From Apostichopus japonicus (Eukaryota; Echinodermata; Holothuroidea; Aspidochirotida; Stichopodidae), in contig NC_092570.1 in the NCBI RefSeq assembly GCF_037975245.1, forward strand, positions 15,200,001 through 15,264,000: a DNA stretch of 64,000 nt. The letters run 5' to 3'. Below the pieces are notes generated by a model. That model was not told the origin of the DNA, made no database searches, and saw nothing but the letters and a program-made list of their open reading frames with translations. This document shows, in pieces, positions 17,731-29,334 of this stretch (position 1 is the stretch's first letter; every line of letters starts with the position of its first letter). The position numbers and the translations under genes are program-made.

Positions 17731-20551
17731 CTTATCATGATTTATTTCAATTGCGCACACAAACATGATAATACGTATACGACGAATTATATGAATGACG
17801 TCACAATAACCATGGTTGCTCTCATTTACGTATATTCGATTTCCATACAAGGGATGGCAAACTGTAATAAGTGTTGTTATTTACTATATAAAGTTGAGAG
17901 CATTGCATGAACGAAGACGTCCGTAGAACATTCACGACGTGTTACATGCAGTCACCTCAATCATATCATATTCCTTTGATACAAGGGTATAGGCCGTTGC
18001 AGGGTGCCTCTCTTAATTCCCATTATGACGTCATCGTCCTTTTCATTTCTTTTTCATTTCACCTTCAGTGTTGTGATATTTAGGGACTAAATATTTCCTA
18101 TTCTTGTTTTAGAAGAAGAAGAAAAAACAAAAGTTTTGTTAAACAAGTGACATATCTACGATGCCCAAACTAATATCAGATAATACCGAACAGTTAACTA
18201 GAAAGAATTTACTTTGATACTTATACTTATACTAAATGATTATATCGCTCTTTCGTTATTTCGACTTATTCTGAAGTGTGTGTTAACAGATATAATACAA
18301 ACAATTAGTATTTCTCCCCCCCCCCTGTTTCGCTGCAAGGGCCGGTAGCGTGCTGTTGTTCTTGCGAACTTTCGGCGCATTCTTTCTCACGTCCTAAGAA
18401 GGTCTCGTGAAACTACATACATCTGCTGTTTAGAATGCATAAACGGAAGGCTTCCATTCATTTCTCTTTTCAAAGACGTTTCTGCATCTCCCAGCCCTTC
18501 TCCAAATGCATCAACTCCCTTTCATAACTGACTTTTCGTGTTTTAATGTATCCACATCACACGGAATTGTGAGAGAAAAAAGATAGAAATATATCCATCT
18601 GTTTTTCTTGAAATCGCTTTTTAATCAATAACCCCAAATAGTTTCCGGGTAAAAATCTCAGCGTCGGATATTTCTAGTGACTCGTTTTTATAACTTTTTC
18701 AAAGTGAACCATGGATGTGATCAATCCCCTCCGGATACAAACAGACAAAAAATGCACACAGGGAAGCGAATACGACCCGTACACCTGCCGTACAAATACG
18801 GGTGACTTGTCAAAATTCCTATCTTGTGCAGTAAAACCTAGGCAGTATATAGTTAGTTTGCCTTCAGTCACGGCTCTGGTAATACAAGCTGAAACAATCG
18901 TTTTTATTTTGACAAACAGAACTTTCCAAGGGTTGCCCCGGGCATGGTTAAATCTAAAAAAGCATAATCTTAGCATACCTTTGGAACGCCGAACAGGACA
19001 CACAAAAAAAAAATCCCGGATATGGCGAGAGGGGGTTTATTTCAAAAGAAAAGGTAAAAGATTAACAGTCTTGTAAATTAATCGATAGCTTTTGACGTGA
19101 AATTTATATGGTTCAGACATGATATATATAATCTACACAATTTGTTGATATATCTACAAACACTATAATTATGCTTAACCCAACAAAAATAGCCATGCAT
19201 GCAAGTTCAGCCGGTTTACATATATACGTATAGTAAATTTAATTTGGCAATGTTCAGTTGACTGCTTATACATCTAACCTATAATTTTTCATGATTTCCC
19301 AAATGACACATTCGGAAAAATTAATTTAACTAATTAGGCTTTGCAGCGGATTAATGATTTTTTTTGCATTATCATTGCATTGTGGGATTTATCTATACCA
19401 AAGAAAGAAAAACGATACAATTTTAAGGTCACAAAATTCATTAAAAATCAACTTCAAGGATGGTGAAGCCTTGGAAAAGGAAATTAAAAAACTCTTAAAA
19501 TATGAAGATTTCATAAAAGAGAAAAACGTATCTTACATACGTTATCGTCTCTTCAAAGAATTTCTTTTTTGCATGCGTGCATGTGAGTTGAGTCACCCTG
19601 CTAAATTATGGTTCCTCAAATGAAAATTTATAAACAAATAATTAATGGTTTCATAATTCAATTCTTTTCTTGCAACATTTCCTTATTATTTTTGTTAGAA
19701 TTGAAAAAAATCGAAAAGGCATTTTTTAGGGCAATTTTGTTATTTGTAAGGAAACTTTACTAGCAAAGCTTACGAAGTATACACTCTTATACTGAACAAA
19801 AATATCTGAGACAGCGCCTTAACATATAGAAGAAAAAAAACCCAAGATATTCCCAACATTTTAGAACATTTTTTGTCAAGGCAAAGAACTTGTTTTATTT
19901 TACTGTTTTCCTTCTAAAGAATATAAGCTCTTCCCTTGTGTATCTGGTCTATATCTGATTCGCTTTAGGTAGATTAAACTGCCAAAAAAAAAAAACTCCA
20001 AGTTTTATCATAAAGAGAAAAAAGGGATTTATTTAGACCTTGACCTAAAGCTTTTTCCATATTATTGCTCCAATTATATGTTTCGATATTGATCGCGAAA
20101 AGCAGCTTATGAAACATCTCATAGCTGGACGAAAAAGGAAGACGCTATCGAAACGAAGTATAATTCTCCATCCACCGAATAGAAATCAACCTCTTGTTTT
20201 AAACTTAATCAACCAGGTGAGTCATTTTTTTCAAAGACAACGGTTGACAAAATGAAAACTGCTGACTAAAATGGATGCTACATAAGTAAGTATATCTGTA
20301 AGATACTGTTAGAATCATGGAAGGATCAAGGCATTTAAAAAATTAGGTCTTTGATGCCGCCTCGAATGTAAAGAGTCCCCCCCCCCTCCATCCCCACCAA
20401 TGAAAATAAAAATAAATACGTGAAATGTTTGCATTCTGAGTCATACGTTATAGGATACGAAATTTGGTTCAGAATTATAGGTCTAAAAGCAAGGTTGTGC
20501 TAATAAGTATTTTTAATTTTCTGTGCGGTGTTGAAAGAGGGCTGGTCTTTG

Positions 20552-20795
20552 AATCTCCACCACCACCCACCCCACATCACTCCACCCCACCCCACGCGAC
20601 GACACCCACCCCACACAACGCGACCCGACACCACCAAACCCCACCCACCCATCCCATCCGACGCCACCCATACCATCCCGCCTCACCCACCCCACCCCCA
20701 CGACGTCACCTGACACCACACCACCTCACCCACCCCACCCCACACGACGCCACCCGACACACCCCATCTCACCCCACCCCACCCACACCACGGGA
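20552..20795 (+). repeat. C-rich CCCCACC tract, ~240 bp
   Basis: Almost free of G on the plus strand, with repeated CACCCCACC and variants CGACACCAC / CACGCGACG. The minus strand is a dense series of GGGG and GGG runs, so G-quadruplex formation is plausible. Proline- and histidine-rich ORFs through it are artefacts. Confidence 0.8.
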
Positions 20796-20974
20796 TTTAC
20801 ACCTGAGAATGGAAACTTCAAAAGATTTTACTAGGATATGAACCTCACCAGTGAAGGTTCTGTTATTTTTACCTGTATCCTGACCGGATAATTTTATAAA
20901 TGTTGTTGTCTCTCCTTTAAATACTTTCATTATTAAGAAAGAAGACAATTTAGTGGTTTGTCCTTAGCTATAAT

Positions 20975-21192
20975 ATCCTTAGCTGGACAGCTTCTAAGTA
21001 AAACATTTTTTAGATGTATAGTAAACGTCACAAACTTGTAAATATAATTCAATATTGAGACGTAAAAAGATTACCCAATTAGTGTAAATGCTTTGATACA
21101 TTTCGTTGAATTGACGATACTTGGAAGCATATCTATGGAAGCGTTAAGGTGCCGTCGAAATATTCAAAATATTTACTTGAATGCACTTAGCA
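20975..21192 (+). repeat. 217-bp repeat, copy 2
   Basis: Direct copy of 17514-17730. Flanks of the two copies differ, so this is either a dispersed repeat or a small recent segmental duplication. Confidence 0.85.
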
Positions 21193-23325
21193 ATTTTCTG
21201 CGAAGTATTGAATTGATGATTTAGTAGTACTTTGCATTTCCCATCCACTCCCCCTCCCCCTCCCCAAAGAAAATTAGGATACTTTTGTCATCTTCAATTA
21301 GTGATCAACCATGAATTTAGGGGAAAAGTGATACAATAACTGCAGCAAATAACGATATGTTCACTTGTCATAAATTGAGAAAGTTATCAACTTTTCAACA
21401 ATTATTGAAATTCTTAAATGAATCCTATCGCTCGAAAAGGTGCAACAAAACATTAACATAATAACTCACGTTGCATGTTTTCCATCAGTTTGCCAAAAAA
21501 AAGGAAATAAAAATGAAATTAAAAACCGACAAACAAACAATGAATCCAATTTTAAGCTGCATATTGCGCTGGGTTGTAAGTTTTGTAAATCTGATCAAAC
21601 CACGTATATTTCGTACATAATCAGCAGTGGCAGAACAACCAGCCGTTTGCTCTGACGAGGAATTGTGATAAGGCGTAAGCATTCTGGGTATTTTTTTTAC
21701 AATAGCTTTCATATGTTAATATTTTCTGTAATGGAGATTGGTTTTGCGAAATGATGCTGAAATCTCAATGATTGAACCTGGCCTAGTCGGCTTACACTAG
21801 TTTCAGTAAACATTATATTTTCAACAACAACAAAAAAAATTGAGAGGAAAAACATATTGAGAGTGAAAGGCTTTAGATACTATAATAATGGCACTACGAC
21901 ATAACAGATTAACAAAATGACGGCTCTAAGATCCCCCCCAAAAATCAATATTTCTTAACTGTTTGGGAGAATAATTCTTCTCCACAAAGATCTCTGTCAT
22001 TTTAAACCAAAGATGATTATTGGGCTCGTGTCTCCTACTATTTGTCTCTGCTGCTTATCGGTATTTTCGTCTTTTGACTTTTGATTTTGGGAGTGCAAAT
22101 ACCCCCTGCAGCCAATTTTTGTAACATTGACCCTTGGACAGTAATATTCCTTGTTTCACTTTATAAATTGATAACAAGCTAAGAAGTATTAAAACGAAAG
22201 TGTTGTCAGTAAGAACTATAAGAACAATTTGTCAGTTTGTGAGTATTCAAGCGAATATTAAATGTAAAAACAATATTAAAAAAATAAGTAAAACAAAAAA
22301 TAAAAAAAATCATAAGTTAACGACCTGATGGGCCTCGCCTCTTATAAATGATCACGCGGTTGATTAAAAAGTGCAAGCTTATTGTTAGTTTCCTTTTGAA
22401 CTGATTGGAATAATATTGACCATCGCGTAATCCATTTCACATTATAGAAACTGACCTTCCACCAAATAGTGAATCGGAGGATTGTCAATTTTGTCCTGAT
22501 TGTTCCTATATAGAGATGTCATAAGCCGGTCGAGATCAAAGGAAATATAGCCTTTAAAAACAATGATTTGGACTCTTTTTTGTTGTTGTTGTTCTTTGTT
22601 CTTCTTCTCATTTTCACTCAAGATGAAAACTACGGCTGCCATATCGATCAAATCGTCCATCATTTACATGGCCAAAATTAATAAACGTTTGATTATTGAT
22701 TCGGTATACAGATGTTACTGGGAGATTAAGAAGTGATTTCATGAGAACAAGACTCTTATAGTATTTAAAATGTCTTTACCCGATGATGACCTTTAGATAA
22801 AGACAATAATTAGTTGTCAATAAAAAAAGAAACAAATGACAAACATTATATCAGGAAATATGTAAATATATATAGTAATAATCGAACGCTCAACCGGTTT
22901 CGTACGGAAGAAGATATCTACATTATTGGGCAAATAGAAAGATAGTTATGCAAACGCGTTAACAGTATACATCAAACCATCTATACACAATCCTGTGTGG
23001 GTTTACTGGGCTAAACACTGTTTTGTGATATTTGAAGGAATGTTTTCAAAGAAATAAAATATTATGTCCACATAATATGACAGTTATATGCTAGTGTTGA
23101 AATATGCCAGGCTTCAATAAATTAAATAGAAAACCAGGTTCGTTTTCGAGACATAAAAACAAGTATTCATCGACTTGGCGAATGTAGCTGCCATTTTGTT
23201 GAATGTGCCATCAAAGACGTCGAGAGCCAAACCTCTCCCGGACAGGTGTGGGGGGAGGGGAAGTATGATGTCATCGTTCCTCCTCTTTAGTCTCCATTTT
23301 TCATTATGTATATTATGAATATGTA

Positions 23326-23386
23326 AGTGTCTACCAGTGCCCATTATTATTTATTTCAGGCCCCATAATTGATCCTGGGCCTCTCG
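23326..23386 (+). repeat. Short dispersed repeat, copy 1
   Basis: AGTGTCTACCAGTGCCCATT ... TTCAGGCCCCAT ... GGGCCTCTCG resembles 26460-26521 over ~60 bases. Confidence 0.5.
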
Positions 23387-24222
23387 GTCACGTAGCCCAA
23401 GGTGGCACACTTTTTTTTATCAGAACTGTTTGTGATGATGGGTTAACCCCCCTCCCCCCTCCCTTCCACCCTCAATTACATTTTTGTTCTGCTTCCATGC
23501 ATTAAATCATATCTGCTCCTTCCTTCTTTATACAATAGTTCTTATCGTTTTTTTTGTCTTTCTATGTTTTGTTTCTTCATTTCTTCTTGCACATGAAATA
23601 TCAGTGTTCTATTAAACAATATGTTATCCAGTCGTTAGTATCCCCACCTGAGGCACCTTATGGCACAATTCTATCTCTATTACTCCACCCATATCTCTCT
23701 TTCACTCTCTCTTCCTCTGTTTCTCGATACTATTTTAATTTTTACAAATGTTAACTTTCATCACGATTTCATCCTTTCACGAAAATCTTACCTTTTATAA
23801 GTTGCTAACTCACATTTGTTCTTATTACATTTACTAGAATCTACTTCCTATAGTATATCACATTTTCGAATATTTGGCTGTCCCAATAAGAGGAGACAGG
23901 GAGAAACAAACAGTAGAGAAAAATAAAACGAGAAGAGGACCAAAACCGACCTCATAGTTGATGACTGGTTTTAATATTCACATGCAAGGTGTTGTTTCCC
24001 CAATTTTCTCATAAAAAATATACTTAAACTATAACAAGCTAGATATATGTATTTGCTTACATTATTCATAATCGGATACGACAAAAGGATCTTCCGCGTA
24101 TCTTACGGTACTTTGGATAATAAAAACGGAAGAGACAACTAAAAATAGAGTGATATGCTTAAATTACAACCAAATATTACCTACCTTTACTGGATGTAAC
24201 GTGATAGATGCATCGAGAGAAA

Positions 24223-24330
24223 GGAATCAAAAGAAGAGATAGAGATGGAGAAAGAGAGACAGAGGGAGAGATGGAGAGAGAGAAACATAAACAGAAGAAA
24301 GGAAAAGGAGAAGGAGAAAAAAGATAAGCT
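24223..24330 (+). repeat. Purine-rich GA tract
   Basis: AGAGATGGAGAAAGAGAGAC and similar for ~100 bp, nearly all purine on the plus strand. A shorter (GA)n follows at 24495-24519. Confidence 0.85.
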
Positions 24331-24751
24331 TGAAAAAGTTTTAACTTTGATTTTGAGTATTCTTTATAAGTGAGGTAAGTGGTTATATCGTATCGCGTAT
24401 CCATCTTAAGAGGCTTGAACTCTCATATGATGTGTCGCATACGAAGTGGATTTTCTCCGTGTGAAATGTTTTGAAGTATATATGACGGAACGGAGAGAGA
24501 GAGAGAGAGGGAGGGAGAAAATGATTGTATGAAATCAGATAAGAAGTTCACAGTTGATAGAAAAAAAGTATATATTTACTTTCCGTAGAAACTTCAAAAC
24601 TTACCTTCGTGTTGGTTATATAATTATATTTTTCCGATTGCATTTTAATGCAAACATCATAGAGCAATGAATAAACATATATACCTATATGCACACACGA
24701 GCGCACACGCACGCCCACACGCCCATACGCCAACACGCCCATACGCCCATA

Positions 24752-24951
24752 TATATATATATATATATTATATGTACTTTTTGCTATCAATGTGTGCGTG
24801 AAACTCTGAGATGCAACGCAATGGACTCGCGTGTTTATACATATATCTAGTATATATATATATATATATATTATATGTACTTTTTGCTATCAATGTGTGC
24901 GTGAAACTCTGAGATGCAACGCAATGGACTCGCGTGTTTATACATATATCT

Positions 24952-24979
<28 letters not shown>
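24752..24979 (+). repeat. 103-bp tandem duplication bordered by TA tracts
   Basis: The segment TATGTACTTTTTGCTATCAA through TTTATACATATATCTAGTAT occurs twice with a 103-bp period and no visible mismatch outside the TA tract. Preceded at 24689-24750 by degenerate ACGCCC repeats. Confidence 0.85.
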
Positions 24980-24982
<3 letters not shown>

Positions 24983-25629
24983 TTGCCTTTGTCGTTATTT
25001 CCATTTCATTTAACAGAGTACATTGCCCACCTGCCCCGACTTCTTCCGCTTTGGTTTAACCTACTGGACTATGTACTATGGACTAGACTTTTGACTGGAC
25101 TACTGGGCTATGGACACCAGATGGAATGTCCAGTGGTTCAAAAACGAAAGTATTCTGAGGCGTTTAGTGAGTCACCTATAATAATGCCAAAGCAGACAGA
25201 TACGATTAAAAAATAACAATACAAATACAACACAATTTTTCGTGACATATCAAAGTAGACACTACACAGTTGAATGCCATACTCTCGTGCACAAAAAAAT
25301 TCCTTAATTCATGTTGTTTGTGATTTACTTTTACCCGTGAATAGACAATGACGTCAGTATCCAAGCCGCATGCTGAAGAAGGACATATAGCCATATATAT
25401 TTGCGCCGTGGATAAAGGCTTGTTTACAGTGTGAGTTTGTTTGGACTTCCTATAACCCAGTTAGAACTTCTAAACCATCTCATGGGATCAGGCCGTAATT
25501 CATCTACTGTGGATGTAATTGACAACTTTATTAAGATTAGACCAAAGTAAATCGAATATTCGTCAGCACTCAACTTTATAATTATTGGAATACTTTTTCG
25601 TCAGCGCTGAGATGGTTCTATGTTTATTT

Positions 25630-26360
25630 ACAGTGTACGTTGTCCATGTACTGATACACTATACAGTTTGATTGATGTTTGCAGTGCCTTGCCAAAGAGT
25701 GTATATTTTTCCAACCTATTGATATACTGTAAATTGAACCTGAAATGTTGTGAGAAAACCTGAAGTGTTGGGGGAAACTGGAAGTGTTGCGAGAAACACA
25801 CAGTGTTTGTGACCTATGGTAAACGAATATTCGTCAGCATCAACTTTATAATTATTGGAATACTTTTCAGTCAACGCTAAAAAGAGTGTATGAAAGAGGG
25901 ATAATTGAACCTGAAATGTTGTGAGAAACCTGAAGTGTTATGAGAGAATTGAAGTGTTTTGAGATTGGATGAAAGTTAGATTGCTGTTTCTAATGAATTG
26001 CCCAACAGGTCTTGTTGGCCATATACTGATACACTGTATTTGAACCTGAAGGGCGGTGAGAAACCTGAAGTGTTGTGAGACAAATGAAGTGTTGTGAGAA
26101 ACTGGAAGTGTTGTGAGATTGGATGAAAGTGTGACTGATGTTACCAATGCCTTGCCAACAGTGCATTTTTCGGTATATTTGATATACTTTCATTGAACCA
26201 GAAATGTTGTAAAAACCTGAGGTGTTGTGAGGAACTGGAAGTGTTGTGATATTGTATGGAAGGGTGACTGCCGTTTACAATAAATTGCCATCAGGTCAAG
26301 TTGCCGTCCATATACTGATAAACTGTATTTTAACCTGAAGTGCTGTGGGAAACCGAGGTG
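25630..26360 (+). repeat. Compound degenerate minisatellite
   Basis: A short motif, ACCTGAAGTGTTGTGAGAAA, occurs in clusters of two to four. The clusters alternate with a longer block containing TGCCTTGCCAACAG... and ATATACTGATACACTGTATT, present about four times. Copies are diverged. Confidence 0.75.
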
Positions 26361-26459
26361 TATTTTCAGCATTTAACAGATAGTCTAGGGGAAAATTGAT
26401 TTCAAGCTGACGATAGAGGAACATATTTAAGCATCCTGATGAAATTAAGAATATTATGT

Positions 26460-26521
26460 GAGTGTCTTCCATAGCCCATCATTATAGTTTTCAGGCCCCA
26501 TTTTGATCGTGGGCCACTCGT
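26460..26521 (+). repeat. Short dispersed repeat, copy 2
   Basis: AGTGTCTTCCATAGCCCATC ... TTCAGGCCCCAT ... GGGCCACTCG. Followed by a run of GGAAC-containing short repeats (26540-26610). Confidence 0.5.
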
Positions 26522-28101
26522 ATTTCGAATTCCATACGTGGAACTTGAATCAACAGAACATGGAACACGGAGCACGGAACGTAGAACGTGGAACGCAGAA
26601 CCTAGAACATATAATATCGAACATAAAGCATTGAATATTCACCAATTGGAGGTCTCTATTCAATTTTGCATACATTTTCTCCAGTTGCAATTTATTCTAT
26701 CAGCCTTTTTGTAAACCCCATCGTGACCGCAGCGCTTCTCAGCATTGACAACACTGTTTACCACATAAAAAAGAATGCCTAAACATGTTTATTTCTTATA
26801 CATGACCTGAACACCTCATGTTTCTAAACATCGATTTAAAAAGTAAAAAAAGCAGACCAAATTCTCTGAAACAGTTATAATAAACAGAACGTCTTTCATT
26901 TTCGATTTCAGTGAAACAAATCCGTAGTTTATAGCTTTTAGTGTGTTTTCGGTATTGATGCTATATTCTTCGCCTATATGCACTTTATACCGTGTGGAGA
27001 ACACTTCCAAGAAAATATTTAACTTACGCAAGATTTATTTCACTTTCAACGGAAGTTAGGGATGTATTAGGCTTATATCTCAAAAACGGTTGAAAGAGTA
27101 TATTTGGTTGTTTTAGTCGTATACTTTCAGGGATACCACGTTTTCAATGTTTTGTGATGTGCCAACTCAACAACCTTTTGAAGTTAACACCAAGCTGTTC
27201 TATGACAAGCTTAGCGACACTCACCCCACCCCCACCCTCCAACCTCCGGCCTCCTCGTGTATAGTACTTTAGTACTTTCAAATCATGCTTTGGCACAAAA
27301 TGATACCGTAGCTTTGCGCGAGCAATAAATTGTCACGTGGCAAAAGGAAACCTAATGAATTGTAATGTATTAAAGAGGAGACACATCCAACCCATGCTCC
27401 ATCGTCTTTGCCTTATATGGTATTAGATCCATGTGAAGAAGAACAAGTTGCCCAAATAGCTTAGACAAGTCTTGCTCCGTTTGGGAGATAAATAAAAAGT
27501 GTCAAATTTTGGTCTGTGAGCTGGCGGTTTGTAAAACTGTGACGTCATACTGCCAATAGGATCTAAAAGATTTTACTTTCACTTTGGGTGTTTTTTTTCT
27601 TTTCATGTTTCCAAAACTAAAGACTCTTGTGGAATAAGACTATTTTTTAGCAGCATCGAGAAGTTGTTCATGGCAGTTATCTGTATATCAGAGAGACCAA
27701 CTATACGATGGTTGGGTTTGTAATCTACTTTAAGTATTCTGCTATTCATATACTTCTTCCAGAGTCAAACCAATTATCACGGAATCTTTTCTACTCGTGG
27801 GTAGCACGTACACTATAGGCAGAAATTGTCGACCTTGCAAACACCATGTGGCTAAGCAGCTGATGGCCTGCCTGCCTGCCTGCCCGCCTCCTTACAAACA
27901 GGGTCACTCTGAGTCACGGATGACTTAGCCTTTACAAGTCTCTTTAGGCCAAGTCTGTCTCTAAAAAGCCCCATACCCCCGAACTTGCATTAATATTCTG
28001 CCTTGTATCCCTTCCGGCCACGGTCTGTTTTCCCGCACTCCTCTTTTGCCGTCGTCCCTGAGCGTGAATTATAGAGGGGGGGGGGGGTGAGTGAGTGATA
28101 C

Positions 28102-28143
28102 GTTTAAAGTAGAGTTCCTTTATAAAGGAACTCTAGTTTAAAG
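28102..28143. repeat. 26-bp perfect palindrome between 8-bp direct repeats
   Basis: 28110-28135 is a perfect palindrome (half-site TAGAGTTCCTTTA). GTTTAAAG stands immediately on each side (28102-28109 and 28136-28143), as a target duplication would. Confidence 0.8.
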
Positions 28144-29292
28144 AACAACGGTAGGTTATCAACGTAATGAGGTATTAAAAGGATTGGACTCTACAGAGAA
28201 TCGCTAAGACTGGAGACAGTGTAACAGGAAGCTGCTACGGAATCAAATTTGTCACTTTTATCAAGGTCTACGATTTCCTGTATAGTACTGGTTCTGCGAA
28301 ACTCCTTACGTTGAGAACTTGTCGCTGATTTTCAGGTTATTCCCCTCTTCCTCTGACAATTCCCACAACATGTTCTCGGTAGAAAGAATATGTATGGTGT
28401 ACATCAATGTACACAACGTACTCTAAAATTTGGTATTACAAGGACTACGCGAGGAAACCAAATTGATTTTATTTTTAAAGGCTAAGGTATGGAGTCTTAT
28501 CAGTATTACGTCCATGCACTAAACAGGGCCTAACCTCTTGTATATGAATTGCTACTCGGTATTTCGGAACGTTACACATACCGTCTATATGGTATTCAAT
28601 TGTTGCTGAGTAATGGTTGAAATTCGAGATTTAAAAATATATTGGGCCTTGTTTCTTTATTTATCTATGAGCCTGTAGTCGACTTTATATAAAAGTCTTT
28701 ATATGTTCATAAGACCTCATATTATCTGTAAGAACAACAACAACAAACAACATCAAAAACAAACGCAAAACAATGCGTTTACTTTCAATCAACAGCTTTA
28801 CGCAATACCTAAAAAAAACAACTCCCAGATCTGTGAAACGTATGTCAAGAAGGTGAGCATAATCTAAAGTTTCCTTGACATCAAAACTATCATTCACATT
28901 TCATCATCTTTTTGTTAAATGTAGGATGAAAAAATGTGTCAGCAATCATTTGTGTTTTGTCACGGGAAGGACATAGATTTTCAGTTTCCTTTGTAATTAT
29001 TCTGACTAACTAATGCAGTAGTAAATTGACTAAACTGAGGCGTGAAGATCGACTTTTCCACTCAATAAATAGATTTGATGTAAGACATTACCGCAGGCCG
29101 TATCAACCTAAGACGACATGAATTTATGGAAAACTTTTTAGCTTTGCAAAAAATAAAAATAAATATAAACCCGAGAAAGACGAGAATGAGCAACAAGGGT
29201 AAAGCGCTCCTATAGTTTCTAATTCATGCAGCAATTTTTTTCTGCCTAGGTAAACTTAAAGCAGACATAGAACTTTCTGAATCGGTACAAGC

Positions 29293-29296
<4 letters not shown>

Positions 29297-29332
<36 letters not shown>
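29297..29332. repeat. (TA)n microsatellite
   Basis: Short uninterrupted TA run. Confidence 0.9.

Positions 29333-29334
<2 letters not shown>

Larger units (their letters stand above)
20796..25629. other. No gene seen outside the listed repeats
   Basis: AT-rich, with several CCCCTCCCC-type short runs (21249-21266, 23448-23463). Nothing protein-like. Confidence 0.45.

Noticed and set aside
18674-19076. Two overlapping ORFs of 109 and 121 codons on opposite strands
   Set aside because: Neither shows a known motif, there is no splice or promoter context, and at most one could be real. Not annotated as genes.
20464-20841. Pro/His/Thr-rich ORF of 125 codons
   Set aside because: It lies in the CCCCACC tract. 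Overlapping frames and the opposite strand are equally open.
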